From the NCBI GenBank assembly GCA_036873755.1, contig JAVTVY010036877.1, positions 62,001 through 126,000 on the forward strand: a stretch of 64,000 nt of DNA. Reading direction: 5' to 3'. Origin of the DNA: Hanleya hanleyi (taxonomy: Eukaryota; Mollusca; Polyplacophora; Lepidopleurida; Hanleyidae). Below, piece after piece: positions 33,301 through 38,183 of the stretch. How positions within the stretch are numbered: position 1 is the first letter of the stretch; every line of letters begins with the position of its first letter. The position numbers were made by a program, and so were the translations under genes. The notes beneath the pieces are model-generated. The model ran no database searches. It was not told the origin of the DNA and was given only the letters and a program-made list of their open reading frames with translations.

Positions 33301-33759
33301 AGACGTCAATTACTGTTTATTAGGGCGATCAACGTTTCTTCTTCTTTGTTTTCTTTGACTGAAGAATAAATCATCAAAACGGGTGTTTGGTTTCTTCGGT
33401 TTCTTTCAGCTTTATGCTTTTATCGTTGACAATCTTAATGTCTACCGTCACTATATAACTGAAATATTGCTCAACGCGTTCTCTTTCTCGACCTCTGCCA
33501 CTGTTGATTTTGAACGCCCGATATCCCCTGATCGATCTTTGTCAGCTCTCTTAGGTGGGGTTATCACAACTTAATATTATGTGTCTTCTTCTCTGGGCAA
33601 TAATCACAGGTTTGTTCAATTTCTCTTATCAGTCGATCTTCAAATTCAGAGGGCAGGAGTTCTGCTGTGGACAAGGTTACTACCATACAGATCGCGGGTC
33701 GTACAGACAACCTTGTTCTTAAAACAGTGGATAGTCTCTCCCTTCGACCAACAGGTTAG
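233..33759 (+). CDS. GRL101/RXFP-like G-protein-coupled receptor, multi-exon, 5' incomplete
   Basis: Seventeen exons read in order on the + strand give an extracellular chain of five LDLa modules, a cysteine-capped LRR domain and a seven-helix rhodopsin-family domain. This layout is that of the snail receptor GRL101 and, with one LDLa, of relaxin receptors RXFP1/2, which are plasma-membrane peptide or lipoprotein-type receptors signalling through G proteins. The seven-helix part keeps the family marks: LDRFICIVYP at the end of helix 3, a Cys before helix 3 (WLCQL) and in loop 2 (GVCLP), CWLP in helix 6 and NPILY in helix 7. Intron phases match at every junction. No stop or frameshift was seen in any exon. 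The start codon and signal peptide must lie upstream of the window, and GRL101 has more LDLa modules, so several exons are probably missing. Ligand is unknown. A fusion to the downstream kinase-like exons is possible. Confidence 0.85.
362..1425. other. Intron, nothing recognised
   Basis: AT-rich sequence between LDLa exon 1 and the foldback element. The short open frames here show no family signal. Confidence 0.5.
1426..2886. mobile_element. Foldback element with about 550-bp inverted arms
   Basis: The left arm (1426-about 1978) and right arm (about 2340-2886) are reverse complements along their whole length. For example AAAATTTGCTATAG near 1520 pairs with CTATAGCAAATTTTAATC near 2770, and the terminal ATTTG..GTACTGCA..ATGGTG pairs with its complement at the right end. 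Each arm carries a TGACGTCA-type palindrome and ATGGCCGCC-like tracts that also occur in MITE family A, so the two families look related. The loop (about 1979-2340) is not coding. Confidence 0.8.
2970..3110 (+). CDS. LDLa-like exon 2 of the receptor (divergent)
   Basis: A 141-nt exon lies between TTTCAG and GTAAGC, phase 1 on both sides. The product keeps the module core (SYCDGQVDCKG followed by EDEFG and a final Cys) but has only four cysteines, so one disulfide of the usual three seems lost. It starts 84 bp after the foldback element. Confidence 0.7.
3540..3905. repeat. Tandem repeat, about 125-bp unit, three copies
   Basis: Three diverged units carry the shared words GTAGTATTTTGTGGT, ACTACAGTTTACTAC and AGCATACCACAAC. 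The array lies in the intron after LDLa exon 2. Confidence 0.7.
4456..4855 (+). mobile_element. MITE family A copy 1 (TTAA-flanked, internally deleted)
   Basis: The element is flanked by TTAA on both sides (4452-4455 and 4856-4859). Ends are CCTTACTAGGCCTGG and the complement-like CCAGGCCAGTTAGGG. The middle, including the TGACGTCA core found in other copies, is missing: GGGCAAAAACTA runs straight into TTGGTATAGTGTGG. TTAA targets and CCC-starting ends suggest piggyBac-type mobilisation (inference). Confidence 0.75.
4860..5870. other. Intron, nothing recognised
   Basis: Unique-looking sequence between MITE A copy 1 and the first 5S-derived SINE. An approximate duplication around TTTTTAATGTTTTAATG (5720-5830) is the only structure noticed. 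Confidence 0.4.
5873..6100 (+). mobile_element. 5S-rRNA-derived SINE, copy 1
   Basis: The 5' part reproduces 5S rRNA including its internal promoter: ATCACGTTGGGCACATCGG, then CTTAAGCAACGTTGAGCTC, then ACTTGGATGGATG. After about 100 bp the similarity ends and a SINE body follows, finishing in CGACGTTAAATCCTACTCAC and ACTC repeats. A true 5S gene would not carry this tail, and the promoter has substitutions. Two more copies lie in the window. Confidence 0.85.
6120..8029. other. Intron, nothing recognised
   Basis: Contains a short direct duplication (GGAAGTAATTATTTGTC-like words at 6183-6260). A stretch near 7590-7640 (CCACCAGCAGAATC) recurs near 14700, so part is repetitive. No gene seen. Confidence 0.4.
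8030..8470 (+). pseudogene. Decayed LINE reverse transcriptase fragment
   Basis: Conceptual translation across frames shows KASGID, then VENCRPISVLPIVS, then GEYGFRSGH and FDLVNHGF. These are the N-terminal palm and AFDxVxH motifs of non-LTR reverse transcriptase. Stops and a frame change break it. MITE A copy 2 sits directly downstream and LINE C-terminal sequence resumes after it. Confidence 0.7.
8532..9094 (+). mobile_element. MITE family A copy 2 (TTAG-flanked)
   Basis: A near full-length copy (563 bp) with ends CCCTACCTGG and CCACATAGGG. Both flanks read TTAG (8528-8531 and 9095-9098) instead of TTAA. The core has the paired palindrome TGACGTCACTGTGACGTCAT. The element splits the LINE relic that surrounds it. 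Confidence 0.85.
9100..10015 (+). pseudogene. Decayed LINE C-terminal region, partly duplicated
   Basis: One frame reads VIVWGNCKQY, a stop, then LQKQVVGLVHCADQ (about 9235-9340), the LINE C-terminal YxxxxWG/QKxxxR pattern. A second stretch reads FISRAKQWNDLPLRLKTASS (9772-9831), the RAxxxWNxLP pattern near LINE ends. Sequence around 9108-9230 is repeated at 9490-9610 (GTGGCAAATTATCCAA and following). It is non-functional. Confidence 0.6.
10055..10110. repeat. (GTA)n microsatellite, imperfect
   Basis: GTAGTAGTAGT-type triplets with interruptions lie about 260 bp upstream of LDLa exon 3. They create spurious poly-Val or poly-Ser frames. Confidence 0.85.
10373..10513 (+). CDS. LDLa-like exon 3 of the receptor
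   Basis: A 141-nt exon lies between GTCTTGCAG and GTAAGT, phase 1 on both sides. It has six cysteines in LDLa order (GCTADLFQCVNGFC at the start), but the usual SDE calcium loop is replaced by a Tyr/Asn-rich loop, so calcium binding may be weakened or lost. Readings that start at the GTG-rich repeat upstream are artefacts. Confidence 0.7.
10674..11096 (-). repeat. LTR (3' LTR of the Gypsy-like element)
   Basis: Begins TGTTACG and ends TTTACA. It is alignable with 16731-17431 over shared words such as CCTAAATATAGGCTACACC, GGTTACCACGGAAACC and GATTTAGCTGAAATTTGGT. It lacks about 170 bp present in the other LTR. Confidence 0.85.
11097..11107 (-). other. Polypurine tract
   Basis: On the minus strand TGGAGGAGAG lies directly before the 3' LTR, the expected place of the plus-strand primer. 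Confidence 0.7.
11821..12665 (-). pseudogene. Gypsy-like integrase remnant
   Basis: The minus-strand frame keeps the integrase core signature: FHSDHSSNF, then KTRTTSYRPQ, then MVERCNRN, followed by a C-terminal segment with VHLDRLV. In the family these surround the second Asp and the Glu of the D,D-E centre. The first Asp region (VGRSRSGG) lacks the Asp, so it is inactive. The frame starts at 12603, and matching sequence goes on in another frame to about 12665, where foreign sequence begins. Confidence 0.75.
12692..13108 (+). CDS. C-terminal fragment of a reverse-transcriptase-type retroelement protein
   Basis: An open 138-codon stretch contains YLDLYLYKNEAGILSRRLYD, then KRDDYNFDIVNYPFLDSNIP, then YGVYISRLVAFARLC and KLIKQGY. 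I know this pattern (LYDKRDDFxFxIVNFPFL...YGVYxSQLIRxAR) from the C-terminal region of retroelement reverse-transcriptase ORFs common in corals and molluscs. The catalytic part is upstream of the truncation and absent. The exact clade cannot be fixed from this part. Confidence 0.65.
   Translation: MKDIYPPSLDLKETTDSPTGTSYLDLYLYKNEAGILSRRLYDKRDDYNFDIVNYPFLDSNIPVGPAYGVYISRLVAFARLCVKCDDFNQRHKTLLQKLIKQGYSTKRLHSKFLKFGDRYRMLIKKYERSGQDLWRYIS
13190..13482 (+). repeat. Repeat family C copy 1
   Basis: Carries the family words ACTGATCAGCGATACGGATT, ATGTTTATGTATACTATGAT, TGGATTATGGACGCGGATAT and the fixed end GACGCTTGTAA. It follows the RT fragment directly. Confidence 0.8.
13855..14205. repeat. Imperfect tandem repeat, about 90-bp unit
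   Basis: Four diverged units share GTGGTGAAAATGGACCTTGT, AGCGATTTTACACGGC and GATGGAAGGAATGGAT. No coding signal. Confidence 0.55.
14219..14842. repeat. Direct repeat pair, about 110 bp each
   Basis: About 14219-14330 and 14735-14842 share ATATGCAAGAGGT, ACTAAAGAGCAA, CATATGAC and CTACAGGAAAGCTT. Related sequence recurs near 36510-36660, including AGATACGCTAGC. Confidence 0.6.
15128..15349 (-). pseudogene. Possible retroviral-type protease remnant of the LTR element
   Basis: The frame ends with CHIGYGLYERL, resembling the ILGxDFL segment after the flap of retropepsins. It lies between the gag relics and the gap where reverse transcriptase would be. Weak and broken. Confidence 0.35.
15416..16669 (-). 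pseudogene. Gag remnant of the LTR element
   Basis: Three frames in order on the minus strand. 16669-16454 is a charged leader beginning about 60 bp inside the 5' LTR. 16218-15880 holds a gag capsid-like core (WNSSTKLVVLACPARS, then LEARFG and LSVRRRQKNESLSSM). 15688-15416 is a basic Cys/His region that may be a broken zinc knuckle. Known Ty3-type gag has this order. Confidence 0.6.
16709..16727 (-). other. Primer-binding-like site
   Basis: On the minus strand TGGTGGCAGCGATGGGATC starts three bases inside the 5' LTR. It begins with TGG, as tRNA-primed sites do. The tRNA was not identified. Confidence 0.6.
16731..17431 (-). repeat. LTR (5' LTR of the Gypsy-like element) with nested insertion
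   Basis: Direct repeat of 10674-11096. It is longer because it keeps about 170 bp lost from the other LTR and because a family C fragment is inserted near 17038-17174. Confidence 0.8.
17038..17174 (-). repeat. Repeat family C fragment nested in the LTR
   Basis: GTCTGGTCCGTCATTCATAA, then GCGTCCATAATCCAAAGACC, interrupts the LTR between GAAGCCAA and GACCGGAGTAC, words that are adjacent in the other LTR. It is therefore younger than the LTR element. Confidence 0.8.
17440..18640. other. Intron, nothing recognised
   Basis: Sequence between the LTR element and LDLa exon 4. Open frames are short and overlap on both strands near 18100-18310 without family signal. Confidence 0.45.
18650..18775 (+). 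CDS. LDLa exon 4 of the receptor
   Basis: A 126-nt phase-1 exon lies between CTTCACAG and GTGAGT. The module reads FVCPQGHVKCPDAYC, then CNGVWDCPYGVDE and a last Cys: six cysteines and an acidic calcium-type loop. It starts about 1.2 kb beyond the LTR retrotransposon that fills the preceding intron. Confidence 0.8.
18840..19030 (-). mobile_element. tRNA-derived SINE, minus-strand copy
   Basis: The reverse complement contains a degraded box B (GGTTTGAATACCGC), preceded by CCTATTTTGTGGGAGCGCCG and GACTACCGATCTGC. The same words occur in the + copy at 19205-19445. It starts 65 bp after an LDLa exon. Confidence 0.65.
19031..19165 (+). mobile_element. tRNA-derived SINE, partial + copy
   Basis: CTGGCTCGAATCCCGCATGG, then CACTAGAATCTGCGCTATAC, matches the 3' part of the copy at 19205-19445. 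It abuts the minus copy head to head. Confidence 0.55.
19205..19445 (+). mobile_element. tRNA-derived SINE, + copy
   Basis: Box A-like TGGCTGAGTGG (about 19310) and box B-like GAGTTCGAATCCCG (about 19367) are about 57 bp apart, as in a tRNA. They are embedded in sequence shared with the two neighbouring copies. No complete cloverleaf with CCA-type end was seen, so it is not a tRNA gene. Confidence 0.65.
19942..20058 (+). CDS. LDLa exon 5 of the receptor
   Basis: A 117-nt phase-1 exon lies between TTGGAACAG and GTAATT. Six cysteines and the tail CEQGDDEELC make this a standard calcium-binding LDLa module. It is the last LDLa before the LRR cap, the position taken by the single LDLa of relaxin receptors. 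Confidence 0.8.
20334..20891 (-). mobile_element. MITE family A copy 3
   Basis: A full-length copy in reverse orientation. Ends are CCCTATCTGGC and GCCTGGTAGGG, flanks are TCAA and TTAA. It contains GATGACGTCACATTGACGTC and a G/C homopolymer block near the right end. Confidence 0.85.
21093..21198 (+). CDS. LRR N-terminal cap exon
   Basis: This exon lies between TTTATTTACAG and GTATGT. It starts in phase 1 and ends in phase 2, so it is the switch between the LDLa and LRR exon series. The product opens with KCPDRCSCVGGFINC, the cysteine cap (LRRNT) of extracellular LRR domains, and ends in the first beta-strand (GLRSL). Confidence 0.85.
21554..21622 (+). CDS. LRR exon 1
   Basis: A 69-nt exon with phase 2 on both sides encodes one 23-residue leucine-rich repeat (LSMRGNNLNLSSVDF at its start). 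The asparagine of the LxxxxNxL strand is present. Confidence 0.8.
21623..22196. other. Intron, nothing recognised
   Basis: AT-rich intron between LRR exons 1 and 2. No repeat or gene recognised. Confidence 0.5.
22197..22268 (+). CDS. LRR exon 2
   Basis: A 72-nt phase-2 exon lies between CATTCCAG and GTGAGT. It encodes exactly one 24-residue repeat of the typical animal type (DVSYNNIKIMSEGVF, then LLRNLFHL). Confidence 0.85.
22605..22673 (+). CDS. LRR exon 3
   Basis: A 69-nt phase-2 exon ends before GTAAGT. The repeat reads DLRGNALSTLEGVFYG, then LHKLKHV. The acceptor GTCATGTAG is weak in pyrimidines, but phase and product fit well. Confidence 0.8.
22860..22990 (-). repeat. Diverged family C fragment
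   Basis: ACATTCAATATTCAGCCGTC, then CAATAACCGCAAGACC, is recognisably the minus orientation of family C with many substitutions, so it is an old copy. Confidence 0.45.
23476..23547 (+). CDS. LRR exon 4
   Basis: A 72-nt phase-2 exon lies between AACTTTCCAG and GTAAGT. The repeat reads LRDCGIIKKLTARLFNTS, then QLTHL. The usual Asn is replaced by Cys-Gly, a common variant of the LRR strand. Confidence 0.8.
23548..24824. other. Intron, nothing recognised
   Basis: Part of the intron between LRR exons 4 and 5. Frames on both strands near 24030-24400 have no recognisable family. Confidence 0.4.
24825..25056 (-). mobile_element. tRNA-derived SINE of a second family
   Basis: On the minus strand the head is tRNA-like: GTGGCCGAGTGGTCTAAGG (box A) and CTGGTTCGAGCCC (box B). 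A conserved body follows (GGTGGTTCTCTCCGGGTACT, CCTCCACCAACCAAACTGAC) and a tail CATATGAGTGAAAC. This body and tail are common in mollusc SINEs. The variable-arm spacing suggests a Leu/Ser-type tRNA source (inference). Confidence 0.8.
25115..25698 (-). mobile_element. MITE family A copy 4
   Basis: A full-length copy in reverse orientation with perfect TTAA on both sides (25111-25114, 25699-25702). Ends are CCCTATCTGGCCTGAG and GGCCAGGTAGGG. Confidence 0.88.
25779..25850 (+). CDS. LRR exon 5
   Basis: A 72-nt phase-2 exon lies between CACATGTTAG and GTAAGG. The repeat reads YLNGLKIIEVEDGAFEGL, then ANLETL. It starts 80 bp after MITE A copy 4, so that MITE inserted close to a splice acceptor without destroying it. 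Confidence 0.85.
26238..26309 (+). CDS. LRR exon 6
   Basis: A 72-nt phase-2 exon lies between TATTGTAG and GTACGT. The repeat reads DISNNSISIYTGEMFKGL, then RQLKTL. It joins the hinge exon in matching phase, so it is the last repeat. Confidence 0.85.
26379..26768 (-). CDS. Unassigned 129-codon open frame in an intron
   Basis: The longest intronic frame between LRR exon 6 and the hinge exon, on the opposite strand. It is Cys-rich in its first half (CGGGGQSACPVWPPGWC). No signal peptide, repeat or known motif was recognised. It could be chance or a fragment of an unknown repeat. Confidence 0.12.
   Translation of the reverse strand: MCYWGPGFWTNIVELHRSAFYIAGYINFYLCERSCGGGGQSACPVWPPGWCYKQCGLDFYQKQYFITYSTSNVKLFEKCLALRADEQRVLVCMLTDVVITPAQWELQKSINWKHMHGIQDISYINTAPR
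27510..27652 (+). CDS. Hinge and first half of helix 1
   Basis: A 143-nt exon runs from AATTCCAG to GTATTT, entering in phase 2 and leaving in phase 1. The product carries YSFCCVMG, a spaced Cys, then CEDLMEHMVLRVFMWLLG. This matches the hinge of relaxin receptors in layout: two-Cys turn, acidic stretch, then an IxRVFVW-type start of helix 1. The open frame extends upstream to about 27391, but only the acceptor at 27508-27509 gives the right phase for the preceding LRR exon. Confidence 0.8.
28020..29300 (+). repeat. Minisatellite array, about 150-bp units, eight copies
   Basis: GGCGGCCATCTTTAATTTAT recurs at about 28061, 28219, 28369, 28564, 28714, 28870, 29022 and 29167. Units at 28105-28450 and 28449-28795 form a near-identical 344-bp duplication, a higher-order repeat. 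Each unit carries a GAAACTTTG or GAAACTTGG word. Confidence 0.85.
29301..29600 (+). pseudogene. Endonuclease/exonuclease/phosphatase domain fragment
   Basis: The frame reads VVILGDFNNDFA, then FFQEHGLFPLIHTLTTD, IDQIFTNF and HETYYSYHKAVWIAI. These are the GDFN, TTxxxxxIDxI and YYSDHKxxW motifs of the apurinic-type endonuclease found at the C-terminus of Helentron proteins and in LINEs. The catalytic SDH is SYH here, so activity is probably lost. The flanking minisatellite and 3' hairpin favour a Helentron source. Confidence 0.6.
29997..30838 (+). mobile_element. MITE family A copy 5, split by family C
   Basis: Perfect TTAA flanks (29993-29996, 30839-30842) with ends CCCTACCTGGCCTGGGG and CCCAGGCCAGACAGGG. 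A family C copy of about 265 bp sits near the right end. The element lies directly against the 3' end of the Helentron-like block. Confidence 0.85.
30556..30822 (-). repeat. Repeat family C copy nested in MITE A
   Basis: Begins with the fixed terminus TTACAAGCGTC (minus orientation) and runs through GCGTCCATAATCCAAAGACC to CGCTGATCAGTATTC. It is younger than the MITE it interrupts. Confidence 0.8.
30968..31434 (+). CDS. Seven-helix domain: helix 1 (second half) to extracellular loop 2
   Basis: A 467-nt exon enters in phase 1 and leaves in phase 0 before GTAACG. The product runs IIALVGNVAVVLRRW (helix 1, with the GN pair), ANLAVADGFMGLYMVIIAG (helix 2, Asp kept), WLCQLAG and SSEVSVFTLMLITLDRF (helix 3, DRF in place of DRY), helix 4 and the loop-2 Cys in SGVCLPI. 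The segment FRGDYFEHAEWWQ matches the FRGEYNKHAQ-type loop 1 seen in relaxin receptors, which places the gene in that subfamily. Confidence 0.9.
31929..32199 (+). CDS. Seven-helix domain: helix 5, loop 3 and helix 6
   Basis: A 271-nt exon lies between TTTCCTTCAG and GTGCAG, phase 0 in and phase 1 out. Helix 5 is FIVVNLISCLLIFLGYVIMY. Loop 3 is basic (RRNERQQKREMALARRM), as expected for G-protein contact. Helix 6 has STDLICWLPII with the CWLP switch motif. MITE B copy 1 starts 29 bp after the donor. Confidence 0.9.
32229..32664 (-). mobile_element. MITE family B copy 1
   Basis: A 436-bp element with inverted ends GGTAGTTCGCTGGTGG and CCACCAGCGGACATCC, flanked by TTAA and ATAA. It is the reverse orientation of the copy at 52044-52480; both share ATTTTTTCTTTG-type tracts and the word GGGCTATTCCCC or its complement. 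It lies in the intron between helix 6 and helix 7 exons. Confidence 0.8.
33200..33290 (+). CDS. Seven-helix domain: helix 7
   Basis: A 91-nt exon lies between CTCTTACTAG and GTAATA, phase 1 in and phase 2 out. It encodes IIYAISAVFILPVNSAINPI followed by LYTF. The NPxxY motif (NPILY) is intact. Little helix-8 sequence follows before the donor. Confidence 0.9.
33633..33759 (+). CDS. Cytoplasmic tail exon of the receptor
   Basis: After the acceptor TTTCTCTTATCAG the phase-2 frame reads a serine-rich, hydrophilic stretch (SEGRSSAVDKVTTIQIAG, later LKTVDSLSLRP) that ends at TAG 33757-33759. It would serve as the C-terminal tail. The bases just before the stop form a good donor, ACAG|GTTAGT, so the exon may instead splice onward in phase 1. 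That is the phase in which the kinase-like exon at 35179 starts. No helix-8 exon was found between here and helix 7. Confidence 0.5.
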
Positions 33760-33984
33760 TATGGTCACATTTCAACAATATAATGTGAACACTATCAAGT
33801 TAAACATTCTAGGGTGTTTCAAAGAACATCCACTTTGAAGCGTGACTAAGCAACGTGACTAGATTTGGTAATATGTTTATCATGTTTACCATGCAGTCTT
33901 TCAGAAATCGTTGCAAAGGGGAGGGTACGGAGCATTTTGAAAATATTGGTCCATGCTCCGCCTATGAAGGGAAATGAAGGGACT

Positions 33985-34312
33985 GAGATACATCGCCTAT
34001 GAAGGGACTGAGATACATCTTTTTTTTAGATGACGACTCTATAACGAATATTATGGATTAAGAATACTGATCAGCGATACGGATTTGATATTTTTGGAAC
34101 ATCATGATGTCTTGCCGGCATCATTGAAAACCGTTGACCGCTTCTCTCTTGCAGGAAGCTAGCCTATGTTTATGTATACTATGATTGTCCTTTTGAATTT
34201 GGTGCTAATACTGTTATGTGGAAAATGGAATAGGTCTTTGGATTATGGACGCGGATATTCTCTAATGGACGACGGCTGGATTATGAATGACGGACTAGAC
34301 GCTTGTAACCCT
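33985..34312 (+). repeat. Repeat family C copy 3
   Basis: One of the longest copies. It shares CTGAGATACATC and all later words with 13190-13482 and ends at GACGCTTGTAA. A 25-bp word (starting GCCTATGAAGGGACTGAG) is doubled at its left edge. It lies between the receptor tail and the first kinase-like exon. Confidence 0.8.
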
Positions 34313-34551
34313 ACGAACTCACATATACACACATATACAAACATTGCATGCATTCCTGGACTTCCTACATTATGCTACATAACGTTAGAAACATCCTCCC
34401 CTCACTGAAATTCTTCTTCCGAACCATCTTGAACCGTGGTCCCACCCCTGTTAAGTGTTTTCTGATCGCTAACTACGCGTAGTAGTTCAATTTTCCACAA
34501 CTGATATATATGATCAGCGCACGACCGGGTAATATCACACCTAAGTAATTA

Positions 34552-34682
34552 ATATACAATTACAACCTTTTGATGAGGTCAATATGTGGTTTTGTGGATC
34601 TGAGAATTCGGTCCCGGTGAATGTTGTTTTTTCATGTCCACAAAACCACATATTGGCCGATATCAAAAGACTATAACTGTTT
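34552..34682. repeat. Inverted repeat with about 45-bp arms
   Basis: CAATATGTGGTTTTGTGG pairs with CCACAAAACCACATATTGG across a loop of about 40 bp. The arms extend to CTTTTGAT/ATCAAAAG. Probably the centre of a small DNA element. Confidence 0.6.
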
Positions 34683-35178
34683 TATTATATGGCACTGACG
34701 CCTCATTCTCGTTAAATTGGTGAAAGCAGTTAGAATGTAGCATAAAGTAGGCATTTGCTTTGCTCTCAACGATCTCGTACCTGCTGTCAGCTAAAGTGTA
34801 AACCGACGGTCAATCCAACGACTGTTTTCATTGGCTGAGCAGACGCATACGTCACGTCGAGTCAATATAACATTTTTGGACCCGCTCGGAGTCAATATTG
34901 AAAATTAGCGACAGCCACGTGACGGTGAATGGTCCAATGGAGAAAGAGTATCATGCACAGTCATATGATAAAAGTAATTAAACCAGTTATGTAATAAAAT
35001 TTCAGTGCGAGTCTTGCACAACAGGACCAGAAGATCACGTGGTCTAGAATCGACAAAGCAGTAGTAATCACATGATTTTATTGAAAGTTGGTATTGTGCA
35101 AATCCCCCAATGCCAACGTCACCTGTTGTTAATCAGACAGTACCATGTCAATAGCTTTTCGTGCATGTTTTATTTTAG

Positions 35179-35417
35179 TGTCATTGGACAGCTGTCTCGG
35201 CATGTCAAGAGAGCTTGCGGCTAACAAGATAGTAACGCTGGATGCTGCAAATGTGATGACCTTAACCCAGTGTCTTGAGGCAAGTTGGGAGTTCAGGCCG
35301 ACTGAAATTATGGCTATATACCGCGATCTGGCTCAGGCCCTGGCATACCTCCACAAGTCGGGCGTATTTCATGGAGCAGTCTGCGCTGACAACGTCCTGA
35401 TCTACAAGTACATTGGG
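35179..35417 (+). CDS. Protein-kinase-like exon (hinge to catalytic loop), degenerate
   Basis: A 239-nt exon lies between TTTATTTTAG and GTAAGA, phase 1 in and phase 0 out. Its second half matches kinase helix E and the catalytic loop: IMAIYRDLAQALAYLHKSGV, then FHGAVCADNVLI. In active kinases this loop is HRDxxxxN. Here the Arg-Asp is Gly-Ala, so the catalytic base is missing, while the Asn that binds metal is kept. The first half (IVTLDAANVMTLTQCLE) fits the strand and hinge before helix E. No convincing N-lobe exon (glycine loop, Ala-x-Lys) was found upstream. It may belong to the receptor gene, to a separate pseudokinase gene, or to a pseudogene. Confidence 0.6.
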
Positions 35418-36982
35418 GTAAGATTGCCGATGATACAAGATAAATTCCTCAGATTGTTTCACATTTGTTTTGTTTTTTTTGCAGATTGTTCCATATTTGT
35501 TTCGATGCCATACTATTCTATATTGATGACGTTCATGCACAAACGTATCTTCACGCCGAATACTCAGTTGCGTTGGATCGTCCGTCTATCGTTCGGTGTC
35601 TGCTCTCAATTTCGAACATATAAGCTTTTTCCGAAATAAATAAAACCGTGATTGCATGAGATACATTTAGTCCATCCTCCCAAGTCCCATTTTCAGCATC
35701 GAACCTCAACCCACGGTATAGAAAAGATTCATAGTGATTTTCTGTAAGAGCACACATAGACCCTGCCTTCTAGGGTGGGGCCAGTCTGAAACATGGGCAG
35801 GTATTATGCTAGTGGCACTTATTGCGTATCAGGGATCAGGGTTGGGGTTACATATTACAACATATTTCTTCTTCTACTAAGTATATGTTACATTTAAGGT
35901 ATCGCTATAAAGGTATGTCTGTGCTACTACCTAACAGAAAATCTGTTTTGATTGGTCAAATTCCGTCCATTATGTAGGTCATTAGGTCATTACCTTGATT
36001 TTAAAATGAAAATTAGGGTATGTGTTTCCTATTGTCAGCTGTGTACAACGTATAAGACACCAATATAAAAAATTAACAGATATAGATTCTCTACAGACCA
36101 TGTGCCAGTTTTTGGCGAAATAATTTTATCATATACCTTCAACCAGTTATTCTCAAGATTGTTCGCATATTTAACTAATTTTGAATCCACATGAAATTTA
36201 GGGGGAATGGTCACAATATTAGACGTGTACCGAAATATATTGACCAAATATCGCAATTAAGCGTTCATTGTGAATGTATGTAAATGGGCTATAGTCTATA
36301 TGGTTAGGAAACGTTTAATATTACAGAGAGATGTCAGTTATGTAGGTCAGTAGATCACAGACCAATTAATGAAATGCGTTGATTTTGCTAGTTAACACGC
36401 AGATGACAGGATATCTGTGGCTCCTGTACTGTTTTGTGAAATTGTTTTTCCACGAGAAAGGTCATTATCCATTGTATGGGTCAGTAGGTCAAGACATTTT
36501 TGAGGCGAACATTGGGGTACGTTGGTGAGATATGTAAGAGGAGGGAAAAACTTGCATCCTTCGGTGCCCCACATTCAGACTATTGAAGATGTTCATGTGG
36601 CGACTATAAAGTAACCACGCGACCCCCAACACTGGCTTCAACGGAATTAGATACGCTAGCATAGGTAGGCATAACATATTCCATTATATGTATTTGATGC
36701 CTCGGATGTTACTAGAAAGGTATCATATTTTTGAAGGTATCTGTGTGGGCTGTCGTACATGTGTTTAATCAATGCCCTGTATGTGGGTCACTGGGTTTGC
36801 GAGTAATGTTTAATCCTTCACTTCCAAAATGCAAACCGAAAATTCGACGATTGTCACAAGCCATAAATGGGGTAGAGTATTATAGATGCTTCCTGCATTT
36901 CTACATCTGTATTTCTACGTTGGTGGTTGTTAAGTTTCACTTTGAGCTTCTGTGATTAAGGATAAATGATAGCCAACTTGAT

Positions 36983-37165
36983 TACAAGCGTCCGGTCCGT
37001 TATTCATAATTCAGCCGGTGTCCATTAAAGAATATCCGCGTCCATAATCCAAAGACCTATTCCATATTCCATATAACAGCATTAGCACCAACTTCAAAAA
37101 GACAATCATAGTAAACATAAACATAGGCCAGTTTCGTGCAAAAGAGAAGCGGTCAACAGTTAGGT
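36983..37165 (-). repeat. Repeat family C copy 4
   Basis: Starts at the fixed terminus TTACAAGCGTC and runs to GAAGCGGTCAACAGTT, where family similarity stops. Confidence 0.75.
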
Positions 37166-38107
37166 TGGGATTCGGGTGAGGTTGAAGAGACTTGCAGCAT
37201 TGGAAAATGCGGATTTCACAGGGTTGAATACTCACAAAAGAAGCATTTGATGTATCAGAAAATTGCTGTGCGTATTTGGCATCTTCGCGTCAAGGCTTTG
37301 ACACATGATGTTAATTACATTGATTCGACTATGCCAATTAACCACCACATATACAATCAAATTGCTGCTAGGTTTACTATTATTGTAATGATCTTCAGGA
37401 ATTGTGCAGTTTGTTACCAGTGGGTATACTGCGACTTGATAATAAGATTTTTTCAGTTTTTAGATTTTTTGTATTATGTGTTCCAAACGAAAATAATGAA
37501 GTCTTCCATATAATAAAGACAAGTCTGTATGCCAACAGTGAAATTTAGGAAGATCCCTTGCGTGCCTTTCGAAAGTGGGTGATACAAGGAAAAAATGTCT
37601 ACATTAAAGACAAAACTCAACCCGTTAGCAAGATGCTACATCCAATAACTAGTCATTCGATTGGATAACCTATATCAGCAAAATGTCTTTCAAGCGTGAA
37701 TGATTTTATCTTTGTTGTGTTATGAGAGTTATATTCGCGATCGAAATTTTAGAGCTTCTTGTCGTCATATCTGTACATGAATAATTATGAGAAGGTTGAT
37801 TTTCGATATATTATTTGTTATGGTGTATTGCTGTCGGGCCACCTATAGGTACTCATTAACTTCCAGAGTTAGAGCCTCTTTAACGGATTTTCTGCTGGAT
37901 CACCTGGACGTAAATATAGTCAGTGACCCAATGGATTGTCATCGTGACCTCCTATGAATATCCAGTCACTGGTTGCTTCTAATTCAGTCGATTTGACAAT
38001 CATGTGACTGCTTTAAAGAAGAATTTTCGGAAAGGAATAATCTTTCCTTCTCTATCGATGCTTACATATTATACACATTAGACACTGAAAACTTGGGCAT
38101 CTGTGAT

Positions 38108-38183
38108 TATTTGGATTATGGACGCGGATATTCTCTAATGGACGACGGCTGGATTATGAATGACGGACTAGACGCTTGTAATT
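38108..38183 (+). repeat. Repeat family C copy 5 (short)
   Basis: Only the last 75 bp of the family, from TTGGATTATGGACGCGG to GACGCTTGTAA. A still weaker fragment (GGATGCGGAAATTCTTCATG) lies at about 39850. Confidence 0.75.
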
